Positions 1 through 8,445 of a DNA stretch of 64,000 nucleotides are shown piece after piece (the stretch's first letter is position 1; every line of letters begins with the position of its first letter). The stretch is taken from positions 1,240,001 through 1,304,000 of the forward strand of contig NZ_SUNC01000001.1 of the NCBI RefSeq assembly GCF_007570835.1, written 5' to 3'. The DNA is from Croceicoccus sediminis (GTDB lineage Bacteria > Pseudomonadota > Alphaproteobacteria > Sphingomonadales > Sphingomonadaceae). The notes beneath the pieces were generated by a model. It saw only the letters and a program-made list of their open reading frames with translations, was not told where the DNA came from and did no database searches. A program made the position numbers and the translations under genes.

Positions 1-69
1 CTTTGCCCTTGCGTCCGCGAATCCGAACGATCATCAAGGCCCGCGAACCGATAACAGGAGTCCGGCCCG

Positions 70-552
70 ATGAAGGGTGACGCAAAAGTCATCGAGTACC
101 TGAACAAGGCGCTCACCAACGAACTGACCGCCGTCAACCAGTACTGGCTGCACTATCGCATGCTGGACAACTGGGGCGTGGCCAAGCTGGCCGAGTTCGA
201 GCGGCACGAATCCATCGACGAGATGAAGCACGCCGACCAGCTGGCCGACCGCATCCTGTTCCTCGACGGGCTGCCCAACTTCCAGGCCATCGGAAAGCTG
301 AAGATCGGCGAGAACGTCGAGGAAATCCTGAAGGCAGACCTCGCCCTTGAGAACGAGGCGATTCCCCTGCTGCGCGATGCCATCGCCCACTGCGAGGACG
401 TGCGCGACTATGTCAGCCGCGACTTGTTCACCTCCATCCTCGATAGCGAGGAAGACCACGTCGACCACCTCGAAAAGCAGTTCGACATGATCGAGCGGAT
501 GGGCATCGAAAACTACGTCCAGCTCAATTCGAAATCCGTCCACGACGAGTGA
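70..552 (+). CDS. bfr: Bacterioferritin
   Basis: Cytosolic iron-storage protein that oxidises Fe(II) at a dinuclear centre and stores it in a 24-mer shell with haem at subunit interfaces. The 160-residue length is standard. All canonical ferroxidase ligands are at their usual numbers: E18, E51, H54, E94, E127 and H130. The haem ligand M52 is also present. The ATG follows an AACAGGAG Shine-Dalgarno stretch. cdd follows after only 4 bases, so the two are probably co-transcribed although not functionally linked. The 69 bases before it hold no gene I can call; a reading frame ending in ATGA overlap with the start may be the tail of an upstream gene, but it is too short to identify. Confidence 0.97.
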   Translation: MKGDAKVIEYLNKALTNELTAVNQYWLHYRMLDNWGVAKLAEFERHESIDEMKHADQLADRILFLDGLPNFQAIGKLKIGENVEEILKADLALENEAIPLLRDAIAHCEDVRDYVSRDLFTSILDSEEDHVDHLEKQFDMIERMGIENYVQLNSKSVHDE

Positions 553-556
553 TATC

Positions 557-994
557 GTGGCCGGTCACGACACCCTGATTGCCCTAGCGCGCGAGGCGGC
601 GGCGAAAGCCCATGCGCCCTATTCCGGCTTTCACGTCGGTGCGGCGGTCGAAAGCGCGGACGGCACGATCGTCACCGGCGCGAACATGGAAAACGCCTGT
701 TACCGTCTCGGCATCTGTGCCGAACAGTCCGCCCTGACCGCGGCGCAGCACGCCTTCGGATTGAAGAACGTGGTGCGCATCGCGGTCGCCGGCGGCCCGA
801 TGCGCGGCGGCGCAGTGGTCGGCGACGATGTCGTCACGCCCTGCGGCGGGTGCCGACAGGCGATATACGAGGCGGCGGCGCTATCAGGTCACGACGTCGA
901 AATCGTCTCTGCCAGCGCGGAGGGCGACGCGGTAGAAGTGCGCCGGATATCAGAGCTGCTGCCCATTGCCTTCGGGCCCGACGCTCTGGCCTGA
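557..994 (+). CDS. cdd: Cytidine deaminase
   Basis: Pyrimidine salvage enzyme that hydrolyses cytidine and deoxycytidine to uridine and deoxyuridine. The 145 residues match the short homotetrameric class. The zinc site is visible as C54-A-E56 (catalytic Glu) and the PCGGC motif with C96 and C99. The N-terminal PYSGFHVGAA substrate-binding stretch is also typical. Translation starts at GTG; there is no in-frame ATG before the conserved region. It lies directly behind bfr and ahead of an unrelated small lipoprotein. Confidence 0.95.
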   Translation: MAGHDTLIALAREAAAKAHAPYSGFHVGAAVESADGTIVTGANMENACYRLGICAEQSALTAAQHAFGLKNVVRIAVAGGPMRGGAVVGDDVVTPCGGCRQAIYEAAALSGHDVEIVSASAEGDAVEVRRISELLPIAFGPDALA

Positions 995-1043
995 CCTGCC
1001 CGCGCCGTGTTAACCCCCATGCGGGTCGTGCAAGGGGGAAGCC

Positions 1044-1427
1044 ATGAAAGAACTCATCGCCTGCATCGCCGCTGTCGGCCTTGCCGCCTGCTCGCAACCT
1101 TCGCAAATCTCGGATTCCGCGCCCTCACCCGAAGTCGCCGGCTTCGTGGCCGGACCGGGCACTTATGCCGTCGGCGATGACACCACGGTCTACGTCAAGA
1201 CGCAGCTGGACGAGGATGGCACTTACGTCGACATGGACGATACCGAGCCTGTCGACGGCGGCACGTGGCGCGTGGACGGGGCGACGATGTGCTTCGATCC
1301 CGAAGGCGATGCAGCGGACCGGCAGGAGCGCTGCTGGATCAACGGACCGCAACAGGCCGACGGCAGCTTCATGTCGACCCGCGACGACGGCAGCCAGGCC
1401 TATCGCGTCACGCCGATAAGCGAATGA
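1044..1427 (+). CDS. Small secreted lipoprotein, unknown function
   Basis: A 127-residue protein with a lipoprotein signal: MKELIACIAAVG followed by lipobox LAAC, giving a lipidated Cys at residue 16. The mature part is acidic and resembles small sphingomonad lipoproteins with a beta-rich fold (GTYAVGDDTTVYVKTQLD, then a WRVDG...MCFDPEGD stretch). Two Cys in the C-terminal half could form a disulfide. AAGGGGGAAGCC precedes the ATG as ribosome binding site. I do not recognise the family. It is not obviously linked to cdd upstream or to the convergent membrane protein downstream. Confidence 0.75.
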   Translation: MKELIACIAAVGLAACSQPSQISDSAPSPEVAGFVAGPGTYAVGDDTTVYVKTQLDEDGTYVDMDDTEPVDGGTWRVDGATMCFDPEGDAADRQERCWINGPQQADGSFMSTRDDGSQAYRVTPISE

Positions 1428-1433
1428 TCCCGC

Positions 1434-1832
1434 TCAACTGCGGGCGAAGAACGTGAGCCCCATGGCAAGATAGGCGCAGAACCAGAAGCCCGCATCGATC
1501 AGGGCAATGACGCGCGGCGTGCGCTGATGCAGGTAATTGGTCCAGAGTGCGGGGATCACGAAGAACAGCGCGACGCCCCCGCTCATCATCGGGTAGAGCC
1601 ACCACTTCGACGGATCGGAAAGCCGGGCGAACATGTGGCCCAGCATGGCCGCCGACACCAGCACCAGAAGGAAGGTGAAGAACATCGTCGTGAACGGCCG
1701 GCGCCGGACTTCCAGACCGCCCGGCCCGGCCATCACGGCCATCGGGCGCGAAAATACGCGATACCAGATCGCCGCGACGACCATGGCGGCCAACGCGGCG
1801 AGAACGACGCCAATCCAGTCGACAGGACCCAT
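1434..1832 (-). CDS. DUF1761-like integral membrane protein
   Basis: A 132-residue protein with four hydrophobic segments. [19 protein letters not shown] at the N-terminus, a P-A-L-W-T-N-Y-L stretch and [12 protein letters not shown] near the end match the layout of DUF1761 proteins, whose function is unknown. The open frame extends 23 codons further upstream, but that part is polar and lacks family character, so the ATG at 1832 (MGPVDW) is preferred. It ends only 6 bases from the convergent lipoprotein gene and lies divergent to rimO. Confidence 0.75.
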   Translation of the reverse strand: MGPVDWIGVVLAALAAMVVAAIWYRVFSRPMAVMAGPGGLEVRRRPFTTMFFTFLLVLVSAAMLGHMFARLSDPSKWWLYPMMSGGVALFFVIPALWTNYLHQRTPRVIALIDAGFWFCAYLAMGLTFFARS

Positions 1833-1988
1833 CCGTACTCCGCCTGCAAATTCCCGCTGTCCGGGCGGGAAGCTCACTCTTGCAACGGTCCCTACACCCA
1901 ATTCGCGCAGAGTTTAAGGGCAGGCGCGCTCTTGCACAGTCAACGAACCGCTGGCGCGCACGGCCCGTCGCGTGTATCGGCGCGGCAA

Positions 1989-3356
1989 ATGGCTCAAGAA
2001 ATCGCACCCTCCCCCAAAGTCGGCATGGTCAGCCTCGGTTGTCCCAAGGCGCTCGTCGATTCCGAACGCATCCTCACCCGTCTGCGCGCGGACGGTTATT
2101 CGATGAGCGCGGATTACGAAGGCGCGGACGTCGTGCTGGTCAACACTTGCGGCTTCCTCGATTCCGCCAAGGAAGAGAGCCTAGACGCGATTGGCGAGGC
2201 GATCGCCGAAAACGGCCGCGTCATCGTCACCGGCTGCATGGGCAACGAGGCGGAGATGATCCGCGCAAAGTACCCCGACGTCCTGGCCGTTACCGGCGCG
2301 CACCAGTACGAACAGGTGGTCGAGGCGGTTCATGAGGCCGCCCCCGCCGCGCGCGGGCCTTTCGTCGACCTCGTGCCGCAACCCGACATCAAGCTGACGC
2401 CGCGCCATTATGGCTATCTGAAGATTTCGGAAGGCTGCAACCACTCCTGTGCGTTCTGCATCATTCCGGACCTGCGCGGAAAGCTGGCCAGCCGCCGAAT
2501 TGATGCGGTCCTGCGCGAAGCGGAAAAGCTGGTCGCCGCGGGCACGAAGGAACTTCTGGTCATCAGCCAGGATACGTCGGCCTATGGCGTCGACGTGCGC
2601 CATGAAGAACGCATGTGGAAGGGTCACCCCATCCGCACGCACATGACCGACCTTGCCCGCGAACTGGGCAAGCTGCGTACGCCGCAGAACGAAGTGCCGT
2701 GGGTGCGCCTTCACTACGTCTATCCCTATCCGCACGTCGACGCGGTCATCCCGCTGATGGCGGAAGGGCTGCTGACGCCCTACCTCGACATTCCGTTCCA
2801 GCATGCCAGCCCGTCGGTCCTGCGCGCCATGAAGCGCCCTGCGAACGAGGCGAAAGTGCTCGACCGCCTGAAATCGTGGCGTGAGATCTGCCCAGACATC
2901 ACCGTACGCTCCAGCTTCGTCGTCGGCTTCCCCGGAGAGACCGAGGACGATTTTCAGTACCTGCTCGACTGGCTGGAAGAAGCGCAGCTCGACCGGGTCG
3001 GTGGGTTCCGGTTCGAGCCGGTCGAAGGCGCGCAGGCCAATGCACTGCCCAATCCCGTGCCCGAAGAGGTGAAGGAAGAGCGTTACGCCCGCCTGATGGA
3101 AGTGACCGAGCGGATCAGCGCGGCCAAGCTTGCCGCCAAGGTCGGCCGGACCCTGCCCGTCATCATCGACGAAGTGGGTGAGCCGGACGAGGACGGCGAC
3201 ATCGGCGCCACGGGCCGCAGCCAGGCCGACGCGCCGGAAATCGATGGCAACGTCTTCCTGCGCGACGTGCCGTCCGATCTGTCCGCCGGCGACATCGTAA
3301 GCGTGACGGTGGAAGACGCCGACGCCCACGACCTGTTCGGCGTCATCGCCCCCTGA
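1989..3356 (+). CDS. rimO: Ribosomal protein S12 methylthiotransferase RimO
   Basis: Radical SAM enzyme that methylthiolates the conserved Asp of ribosomal protein S12. The 455 residues show the three family domains. The N-terminal UPF0004 domain carries Cys ligands C18 ([10 protein letters not shown]), C54 (NTCGF) and C83 (TGCMG). The radical SAM core has CNHSCAFC, and a C-terminal TRAM domain ends the protein. CPKALVDSE separates RimO from MiaB. The open frame runs 154 codons further upstream, but that part is a shadow of the divergent gene, so the ATG at 1989 is the start. Confidence 0.96.
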   Translation: MAQEIAPSPKVGMVSLGCPKALVDSERILTRLRADGYSMSADYEGADVVLVNTCGFLDSAKEESLDAIGEAIAENGRVIVTGCMGNEAEMIRAKYPDVLAVTGAHQYEQVVEAVHEAAPAARGPFVDLVPQPDIKLTPRHYGYLKISEGCNHSCAFCIIPDLRGKLASRRIDAVLREAEKLVAAGTKELLVISQDTSAYGVDVRHEERMWKGHPIRTHMTDLARELGKLRTPQNEVPWVRLHYVYPYPHVDAVIPLMAEGLLTPYLDIPFQHASPSVLRAMKRPANEAKVLDRLKSWREICPDITVRSSFVVGFPGETEDDFQYLLDWLEEAQLDRVGGFRFEPVEGAQANALPNPVPEEVKEERYARLMEVTERISAAKLAAKVGRTLPVIIDEVGEPDEDGDIGATGRSQADAPEIDGNVFLRDVPSDLSAGDIVSVTVEDADAHDLFGVIAP

Positions 3357-3446
3357 AACAAAGCGGGCGTCGTGAAAACCGGTGCCATGCGGACATCGAC
3401 CACAACGGATTTGACCGGCGGCGCGCCAGAAGGCAGGAGAGGCGCA

Positions 3447-4208
3447 ATGACCCAAGCAAGCCGCATCTGGACCGCAGCCATCATCGTCATCGGCGATGAA
3501 ATCCTGTCGGGCCGCACCCAGGACAAGAACATTTCCCAGATCGCCACCTGGCTTGGCATCCAGGGGATTCGCCTGCGCGAAGTGCGCGTCGTGTCGGACG
3601 ACATGGACGCGATTGCCGAAGCGGTGAACATCCTGCGGGCGCGCAACGATTACCTGTTCACCACCGGCGGCATCGGGCCGACGCACGACGACATCACCGT
3701 CGATGCCGTATCGGCAGCGCTGGGCGTGGACGTGATCGTCCATCCCGAGGCGCGCGCCATCCTTGAAAAATACTATGCCGACAAGGGCGGCGTGAACGAA
3801 GGCCGCCTGCGCATGGCGCGCACCCCTGCGGGCGCTTCGCTGATCCCCAACCGCTATTCCGGCGCTCCGGGCATCCAGATCGACAACATCTATGTCATGG
3901 CGGGCGTACCGCACATCACCGCCGGAATGCTCGACGCGCTGACCGGCTCGCTCGAAGGCGGCGAACCGTTGATGAGCGAAACCGTCGGCGCATGGGTTCC
4001 CGAAAGCGAGATCGCAGGGCTCCTGCTCGAACTGGAACGCGCGCACGAAGGGTCGCAGATCGGCAGCTACCCCTTCTTCCGCGAAGGCCGCGTCGGCGCG
4101 AATTTCGTGGTCCGCTCGACCAGCCAGGACACGATCAAGAGCGTAATCGACAGCCTCTGCGAAGGGCTGGGCGAGATGGGCTACGACTTTACGCCGGGCG
4201 GGATCTGA
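3447..4208 (+). CDS. CinA-N / MoaB-type molybdopterin-binding domain protein
   Basis: A 253-residue protein with the competence/damage-inducible protein A N-terminal domain. IVIGDEILSGRTQDKN is followed by TTGGIGPTHDDIT, the typical MoCF-fold signature. Only this domain plus a short extension is present; the C-terminal nicotinamide-nucleotide amidase domain of full CinA is missing, which is the usual form in many alphaproteobacteria. The biochemical role of such short proteins is not settled (pyrophosphatase or nucleotide-binding activity has been proposed). The start at MTQASRIW follows GGCAGGAGAGGC. It stands alone behind rimO. Confidence 0.88.
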   Translation: MTQASRIWTAAIIVIGDEILSGRTQDKNISQIATWLGIQGIRLREVRVVSDDMDAIAEAVNILRARNDYLFTTGGIGPTHDDITVDAVSAALGVDVIVHPEARAILEKYYADKGGVNEGRLRMARTPAGASLIPNRYSGAPGIQIDNIYVMAGVPHITAGMLDALTGSLEGGEPLMSETVGAWVPESEIAGLLLELERAHEGSQIGSYPFFREGRVGANFVVRSTSQDTIKSVIDSLCEGLGEMGYDFTPGGI

Positions 4209-4395
4209 GCGCGCAGGCCCATTGCCAACGGTGATCGAGGCGGCAGCGTGTCACTCTGCCCCATCACCTGAAAACCCAACAATCACGGGCTTTCCGCCTG
4301 CCACCTTCCGGGTGACAAGTTGGCGGAGAAGTTTGCCTATTTCACAGAGCAGCCCGTTCGCCAGCCCGCCCCCGCCGCAGTAGGGAACCAACCGT

Positions 4396-5562
4396 TCAGG
4401 CCCGCGCGACGGGAAAGGCGGCCACTTCCGGACCGCGCGCCAGTTGCACTTCGCGCGCAAGGCAGTTGGCCCAGTCCTGCATGCACTTGTCGATGGCGAA
4501 GTCCCCTGCCCGCCCGCGTTGCGCACGTGGGGAGCGCAGCGCAGTCAGTTCGATGTCGATGCACGCGGCAAGGTCAGCGACATCGTTCGGGCGGGCAAGG
4601 GTTCCGAACCGGCCATGGCCGAGCATTTCGGCATTTCCGGTCGGACAATCGGTGGCGACGATCTTCACCCCGCAGGCCAGAGCCTCCAGCAAGGCATTGC
4701 TGGCCCCTTCCCAGCGCGACGGCATCACGAACAGGTCCGCCGCTGCGATCAGGGGAAACGGGTTTTCGAGAAAGCCCGCAAAGTGGACGCGCGATGCGGT
4801 GCCCAGACGGTGCGCCAGCAAGCGCAGGTTCGCTTCCTCGGGACCGGTTCCGGCGATGACCAGCCGCAAATCGGGCCGCCCCGCCAGCGCCGCGATCAAG
4901 AGGTCGAACCCTTTTTGCGGAGCCAGCCGCCCCATCGCGACCAGCAGGGGCCCGTGCCCCCGCGGCAGGCCGGCGGGCAGCGCTGCATCTCCTGCCATCC
5001 GGTCGATGCGGGCAATGTCGACCCCATTGGAGATGACGTCGATCATCGCCTTGGTTCCGCTGGCCTCGATCTCGGGCCGCAGGGCTTCGGCGACGGCAAT
5101 GACGCGGTCCGCGCCGAGATACTTCGACAGTTTGACCAGGCCCGGCTCCTTGCCGGGACGGCGAGAGGAATTGCTCGCGCGCAGGACCAGCCGCATCTGG
5201 CCGCGCAGGCCCGACAGCAGAGCCGCAGCGCTGACCGGCAAGTGCGAATGGTTGCCCCCGCTGACCACCACGGCGGGGCGGTGACGACGGACAAGTCCGG
5301 CCAGCGTCGGCACCGCGAGCGCGAGGGCGACGGCACGCGGCATGCCGCTTCCCACGTCGCACGACCGTACCGGAATGTCTTCCGGCACTCGGTCGCGTAG
5401 CGGGCCCTTGCCGCTGACCGACCAGAGTTCGACGGCTAGCCCCTGCCTGCGCGCGGCGGCGGCGATCTCGATCGATTTGGCCACCGTGCCGCTGGCGCGG
5501 AAATCGTGGTTCACGATGACCACGTCGGGGCGGTCGGTCATGCGGGGCGAATCGCCGATCAT
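4396..5562 (-). CDS. GT4-type glycosyltransferase
   Basis: A 388-residue GT-B-fold glycosyltransferase of the glycosyltransferase family 4 type. The N-terminal Rossmann half begins DVVIVNHDFRASGT and includes VVVSGGNHSHLP. The C-terminal half has LVAMGRLAPQKGFDLLIAAL and the EX7E region MPSRWEGASNALLEALACG, which bind the nucleotide-sugar donor. Cell-surface polysaccharide synthesis is the likely role; donor and acceptor cannot be told. The start at 5562 shares one base (TGATG) with the stop of the DUF347 gene, so the pair is translationally coupled. An alternative ATG lies at 5541. About 190 non-coding bases separate it from the convergent CinA-N gene. Confidence 0.88.
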   Translation of the reverse strand: MIGDSPRMTDRPDVVIVNHDFRASGTVAKSIEIAAAARRQGLAVELWSVSGKGPLRDRVPEDIPVRSCDVGSGMPRAVALALAVPTLAGLVRRHRPAVVVSGGNHSHLPVSAAALLSGLRGQMRLVLRASNSSRRPGKEPGLVKLSKYLGADRVIAVAEALRPEIEASGTKAMIDVISNGVDIARIDRMAGDAALPAGLPRGHGPLLVAMGRLAPQKGFDLLIAALAGRPDLRLVIAGTGPEEANLRLLAHRLGTASRVHFAGFLENPFPLIAAADLFVMPSRWEGASNALLEALACGVKIVATDCPTGNAEMLGHGRFGTLARPNDVADLAACIDIELTALRSPRAQRGRAGDFAIDKCMQDWANCLAREVQLARGPEVAAFPVARA

Positions 5563-6344
5563 CAGTGCACCTGTTGGGCCGAGCGCGATGCCGCGCGCTG
5601 AGGAAGGAGGAAAACGAGCAGGACGATTGCCGTGCCCAGCACGAGGGACGCAGCCGCGCGGCTGAGCTCCAACCCGCCTTGCGCCACCGGCTTGTCGAGA
5701 AAATCGCCTACGACTGCGCCCAGCGGGCGAGTCAGGATGAACGCGGCCCAGAACAGGGCGGCCTTGTTCGCCGAAGTGAAGAACCACAGCGCCGCCACGA
5801 CCGCGAGCGCCCCGCCGAAGATCAGCGCGGCACCCAGATAACCCGGCCCGCCATCGGCAACCCAGTCGCCCAGCGCGGTGCCGAGCGTCTGCGACAACGT
5901 GATGGTGAGCCAGTAGAACATCTCTACCTTGGGGGTGCGAACCGACAGGACCGACACCGTGCCCATCGTTAAATGCCACGCTAATATCGCGCCGAGCACC
6001 AGCGTCAGCAGGAGCAACGAGCCGCCCGGATAGCCGATGCCGAGCGAGCGGGTCGCAAAGTCGGCCATGGTCGTACCGGCGGTGGTCGATGCGATGATGG
6101 TCGCCCAGTAGAGCGCCGGGTGAAAACGCGATGCCCTGATCTGCGCGATCACCAGCGCGATCAGCAGGGTGGCAAAAATGGCCGTGCCGACCAGATAGCC
6201 GAGATTGAGCGACATGCTGACCGTATCGCCTGCGGTTTCCCCGAAGGTCGTGGCAAGAATCTTGATGATCCAGAAGCCCAGCGTGATCGCAGGGACTTTG
6301 GTCAGGTCGGCGTAGTCGTCCCGGTCGGGTGTCGTTGGCATCAT
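5562..6344 (-). CDS. DUF347-repeat (COG4705) membrane protein
   Basis: A 260-residue integral membrane protein with an internal fourfold repeat. Each copy pairs a transmembrane helix with a short T/S-x-G-x2-x2-D motif: ATTFGETAGDTVS, ASTTAGTTMADFATR, LSQTLGTALGDWVAD and LTRPLGAVVGDFLDK. This matches the repeat of unknown function DUF347 (COG4705). About eight membrane segments are expected. The conserved acidic and hydroxyl residues inside the membrane suggest transport, but no substrate is known. It is translationally coupled to the following glycosyltransferase. The divergent LuxR-type gene starts 93 bases away. Confidence 0.85.
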   Translation of the reverse strand: MMPTTPDRDDYADLTKVPAITLGFWIIKILATTFGETAGDTVSMSLNLGYLVGTAIFATLLIALVIAQIRASRFHPALYWATIIASTTAGTTMADFATRSLGIGYPGGSLLLLTLVLGAILAWHLTMGTVSVLSVRTPKVEMFYWLTITLSQTLGTALGDWVADGGPGYLGAALIFGGALAVVAALWFFTSANKAALFWAAFILTRPLGAVVGDFLDKPVAQGGLELSRAAASLVLGTAIVLLVFLLPQRAASRSAQQVH

Positions 6345-6437
6345 GGAAGGCTCGCAGCGATTGGTTGAGACCTACGAACTAGAAATCGATGGCGATGCGC
6401 TCCATAAGCGGGCGCTGCCTGCGATAAGCACACGCTT

Positions 6438-6980
6438 ATGACGCGCCGATTACGGTCGTTTCAGGGATGGGAGACTCGCTTGATATCAACCCGCCGACTG
6501 CCACCGCTGCGCTTCGTGACCGCGGTTGTCGTGGTCCAGGCCATCGCTGCGATCTACTTTCTCGTCGACGGCGTGAACGACATGCTGCGCGCCGGATCGG
6601 GGATGACGACGCTCGAGGCATCGCTCGAGGCGCTGGTCGCGCTGGGCTTGCTGGCAGGCGTCGTGCTGGGCGTTTTTGCCATCCGCGCCGCGGCACGCGA
6701 AGCGCGCGAGACGGAACAGGCGCTGGATCTTGCCCGCGGCGCGCTGGCCGAAGCGATCGAGCGGGAATTTGCCAGCTGGGGGCTGACCGCATCGGAAGCG
6801 GACGTGGCGCTCTTTGCGCTGAAGGGCTGCACTGTCGAACAGATCGCGACAATGCGCTCGTCCGCACAAGGGACGGTGCGCGCGCAGTTGAGCCAGGTCT
6901 ATGCCAAGGCCGGCGTCAATTCGCAGGCCGCGCTGATGGCGACGATCATGGAAGACCTGCTACCCCAGCGGAACGACTGA
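6438..6980 (+). CDS. Membrane-tethered LuxR-type (GerE) HTH protein
   Basis: A 180-residue protein with two predicted N-terminal transmembrane helices (about residues 25-45 and 62-88), a short charged linker, and a C-terminal LuxR/GerE-like helix-turn-helix. In the HTH part, WGLTASEADVALFALKGC, VEQIATMRSSAQGTV and QLSQVYAKAGVNSQAALM correspond to the scaffold, recognition and dimer helices. There is no receiver or autoinducer domain. It probably binds DNA from the membrane; signal and targets are unknown. It stands alone, divergent from the DUF347/glycosyltransferase pair and convergent with rplA, sharing a bidirectional terminator. Confidence 0.8.
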   Translation: MTRRLRSFQGWETRLISTRRLPPLRFVTAVVVVQAIAAIYFLVDGVNDMLRAGSGMTTLEASLEALVALGLLAGVVLGVFAIRAAAREARETEQALDLARGALAEAIEREFASWGLTASEADVALFALKGCTVEQIATMRSSAQGTVRAQLSQVYAKAGVNSQAALMATIMEDLLPQRND

Positions 6981-7002
6981 GCCGCCGGCCTGTCAGGCAT
7001 AG

Positions 7003-7039
7003 AAAAAGGGCCGGGAGGACGTGCCCCCGGCCCTTTTTT
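7003..7039. terminator. Bidirectional rho-independent terminator
   Basis: A near-perfect GC-rich hairpin (GGGCCGGG paired with CCCGGCCC) is flanked by an A-run on the left and a T-run on the right. It can therefore stop transcription both of the LuxR-type gene (plus strand) and of rplK-rplA (minus strand). Confidence 0.9.
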
Positions 7040-7066
7040 CGTGAACCTTGCTTAAGGTCGTAGCGC

Positions 7067-7765
7067 TCAGGCGCCTTCGACTTCGGCGAGGTCGATCTTC
7101 AGGCCCGGGCCCATCGAAGAGGTCACGGTGACCTTCTTGACGTACTTGCCCTTGGCGCCCGAGGGCTTCGCCTTGACGATCGCATCGACGAATGCGTCGA
7201 AGTTGGCCTTCAGCGCATCGTCCGAGAACGACAGCTTGCCGATGCCCGAATGGATGATGCCCAGCTTCTCGACGCGGAATTCGACCTGGCCGCCCTTGGC
7301 GTCCTTGATGGCCTGTTCGACGTTCGGGGTGACGGTGCCCAGCTTCGGGTTCGGCATCAGGCCCTTGGGGCCCAGAACCTTACCGAGGCGGCCGACGACG
7401 CCCATCATGTCCGGCGTCGCGATGACGCGGTCATAATCGAGGTTGCCGTTCTGCATGTCTTCCATCAGGTCTTCGGCACCGACCTTGTCGGCACCGGCGG
7501 CCAGAGCCTTTTCGGCATTGTCACCGCGGGCGAACACGGCGACCTTGACGTCCTTGCCGGTACCCGAGGGGAGCGAGACCATGCCGCGGACCATCTGGTC
7601 GGCGTGACGCGGGTCGACGCCGAGGTTCATCGCGATTTCGACGGTTTCGTCGAACTTCGCGCTCTTCAGGTCGCGCAGAGTCTTGATCGCTTCGTCAACG
7701 CCGTACAGCTTTTCGTTGTCCAGCTTTTCGGCCAGCGACTTCTGCTTCTTGGTCAGCTTTGCCAT
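7067..7765 (-). CDS. rplA: 50S ribosomal protein L1
   Basis: Large-subunit protein that forms the L1 stalk near the tRNA exit site and can act as translational repressor of its own operon. The 232 residues match the family. [16 protein letters not shown], the [10 protein letters not shown] stretch, and the signature around [15 protein letters not shown] are all present. It follows rplK by 4 bases and is followed by the bidirectional hairpin. The rplJ-rplL genes that often follow are not here. Confidence 0.98.
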   Translation of the reverse strand: MAKLTKKQKSLAEKLDNEKLYGVDEAIKTLRDLKSAKFDETVEIAMNLGVDPRHADQMVRGMVSLPSGTGKDVKVAVFARGDNAEKALAAGADKVGAEDLMEDMQNGNLDYDRVIATPDMMGVVGRLGKVLGPKGLMPNPKLGTVTPNVEQAIKDAKGGQVEFRVEKLGIIHSGIGKLSFSDDALKANFDAFVDAIVKAKPSGAKGKYVKKVTVTSSMGPGLKIDLAEVEGA

Positions 7766-7769
7766 GTGA

Positions 7770-8201
7770 TCAGCCCTCCACCACGTCGAGGCCCATCGAA
7801 CGCGCGCTGCCTTCGATGATCTTGGTTGCCTGTTCGATGTCGTTTGCGTTGAGGTCGGCCATCTTCTGTTCGGCGATGGCGGCGACTTCGCTGCGCTTGA
7901 TGGTTCCGGCCGAAACCTTGCCCGGTTCCTTGGAACCCGACTTCAGCTTGGCGGCCTTCTTCAGCAGGAACGAGGCCGGCGGCGACTTGGTCGTGAACGT
8001 GAAGCTGCGATCGGCATAGACCGTGATGGTCGTCGGGATCGGCATACCCTTTTCAAGGTCCTGCGTGGCGGCGTTGAACGCCTTGCAGAATTCCATGATG
8101 TTCACGCCGCGCTGACCCAGCGCGGGACCGATCGGCGGGGACGGATTTGCAGTGCCCGCAGGCACCTGGAGCTTGATATAGCCCTCGATCTTCTTGGCCA
8201 T
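7770..8201 (-). CDS. rplK: 50S ribosomal protein L11
   Basis: Large-subunit protein at the base of the GTPase-associated centre, binding 23S rRNA with L10/L12. The 143 residues are the standard length. [21 protein letters not shown] and the C-terminal RNA-binding domain ([26 protein letters not shown]) are clear. AAAGGAGGC precedes the start as a strong ribosome binding site. It normally follows nusG directly; here a plus-strand sulfotransferase cassette lies between them. Its promoter must therefore be in the 244-base interval 8202-8445, which it shares with the divergent cassette. Confidence 0.98.
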   Translation of the reverse strand: MAKKIEGYIKLQVPAGTANPSPPIGPALGQRGVNIMEFCKAFNAATQDLEKGMPIPTTITVYADRSFTFTTKSPPASFLLKKAAKLKSGSKEPGKVSAGTIKRSEVAAIAEQKMADLNANDIEQATKIIEGSARSMGLDVVEG

Positions 8202-8445
8202 GATGGCCTCCTTTCACACTGTCGGACCGGCCCTTTCGGACCGATCCTCCTGATAAGCGGTACATGCGGCATCCACCGGACACCTCCCGCACGGAATCAC
8301 CCGCCCGAAGGCAAGCGAAGGCGCGCACTTAGCGGTTTTGCGGGTGAATGCAAGCAAATCCCCCTTGTCAGCAGCGTTTTTAGCGGGATGTTAACCAAGT
8401 TCTTTCAGGCAGGTTGGGACAAACGGGGGCGATAGTCGATCTGCA

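Noticed and set aside
1-69. Possible 3' end of an upstream gene, such as a bacterioferritin-associated ferredoxin
   Set aside because: One frame ends at TGA 71-73 overlapping the bfr start, but the 23 visible codons show no Cys pattern of that ferredoxin.
2181-4046. 621-codon minus-strand frame opposite rimO and the CinA-N gene
   Set aside because: Both plus-strand genes have full family motifs and ribosome sites; the frame spans two real genes.
8385-8405. CtrA-like half site TTAACC before the ASST-like gene
   Set aside because: Only one half site is present; no TTAA-N7-TTAA pair. The same holds for TTAACC near 1009.
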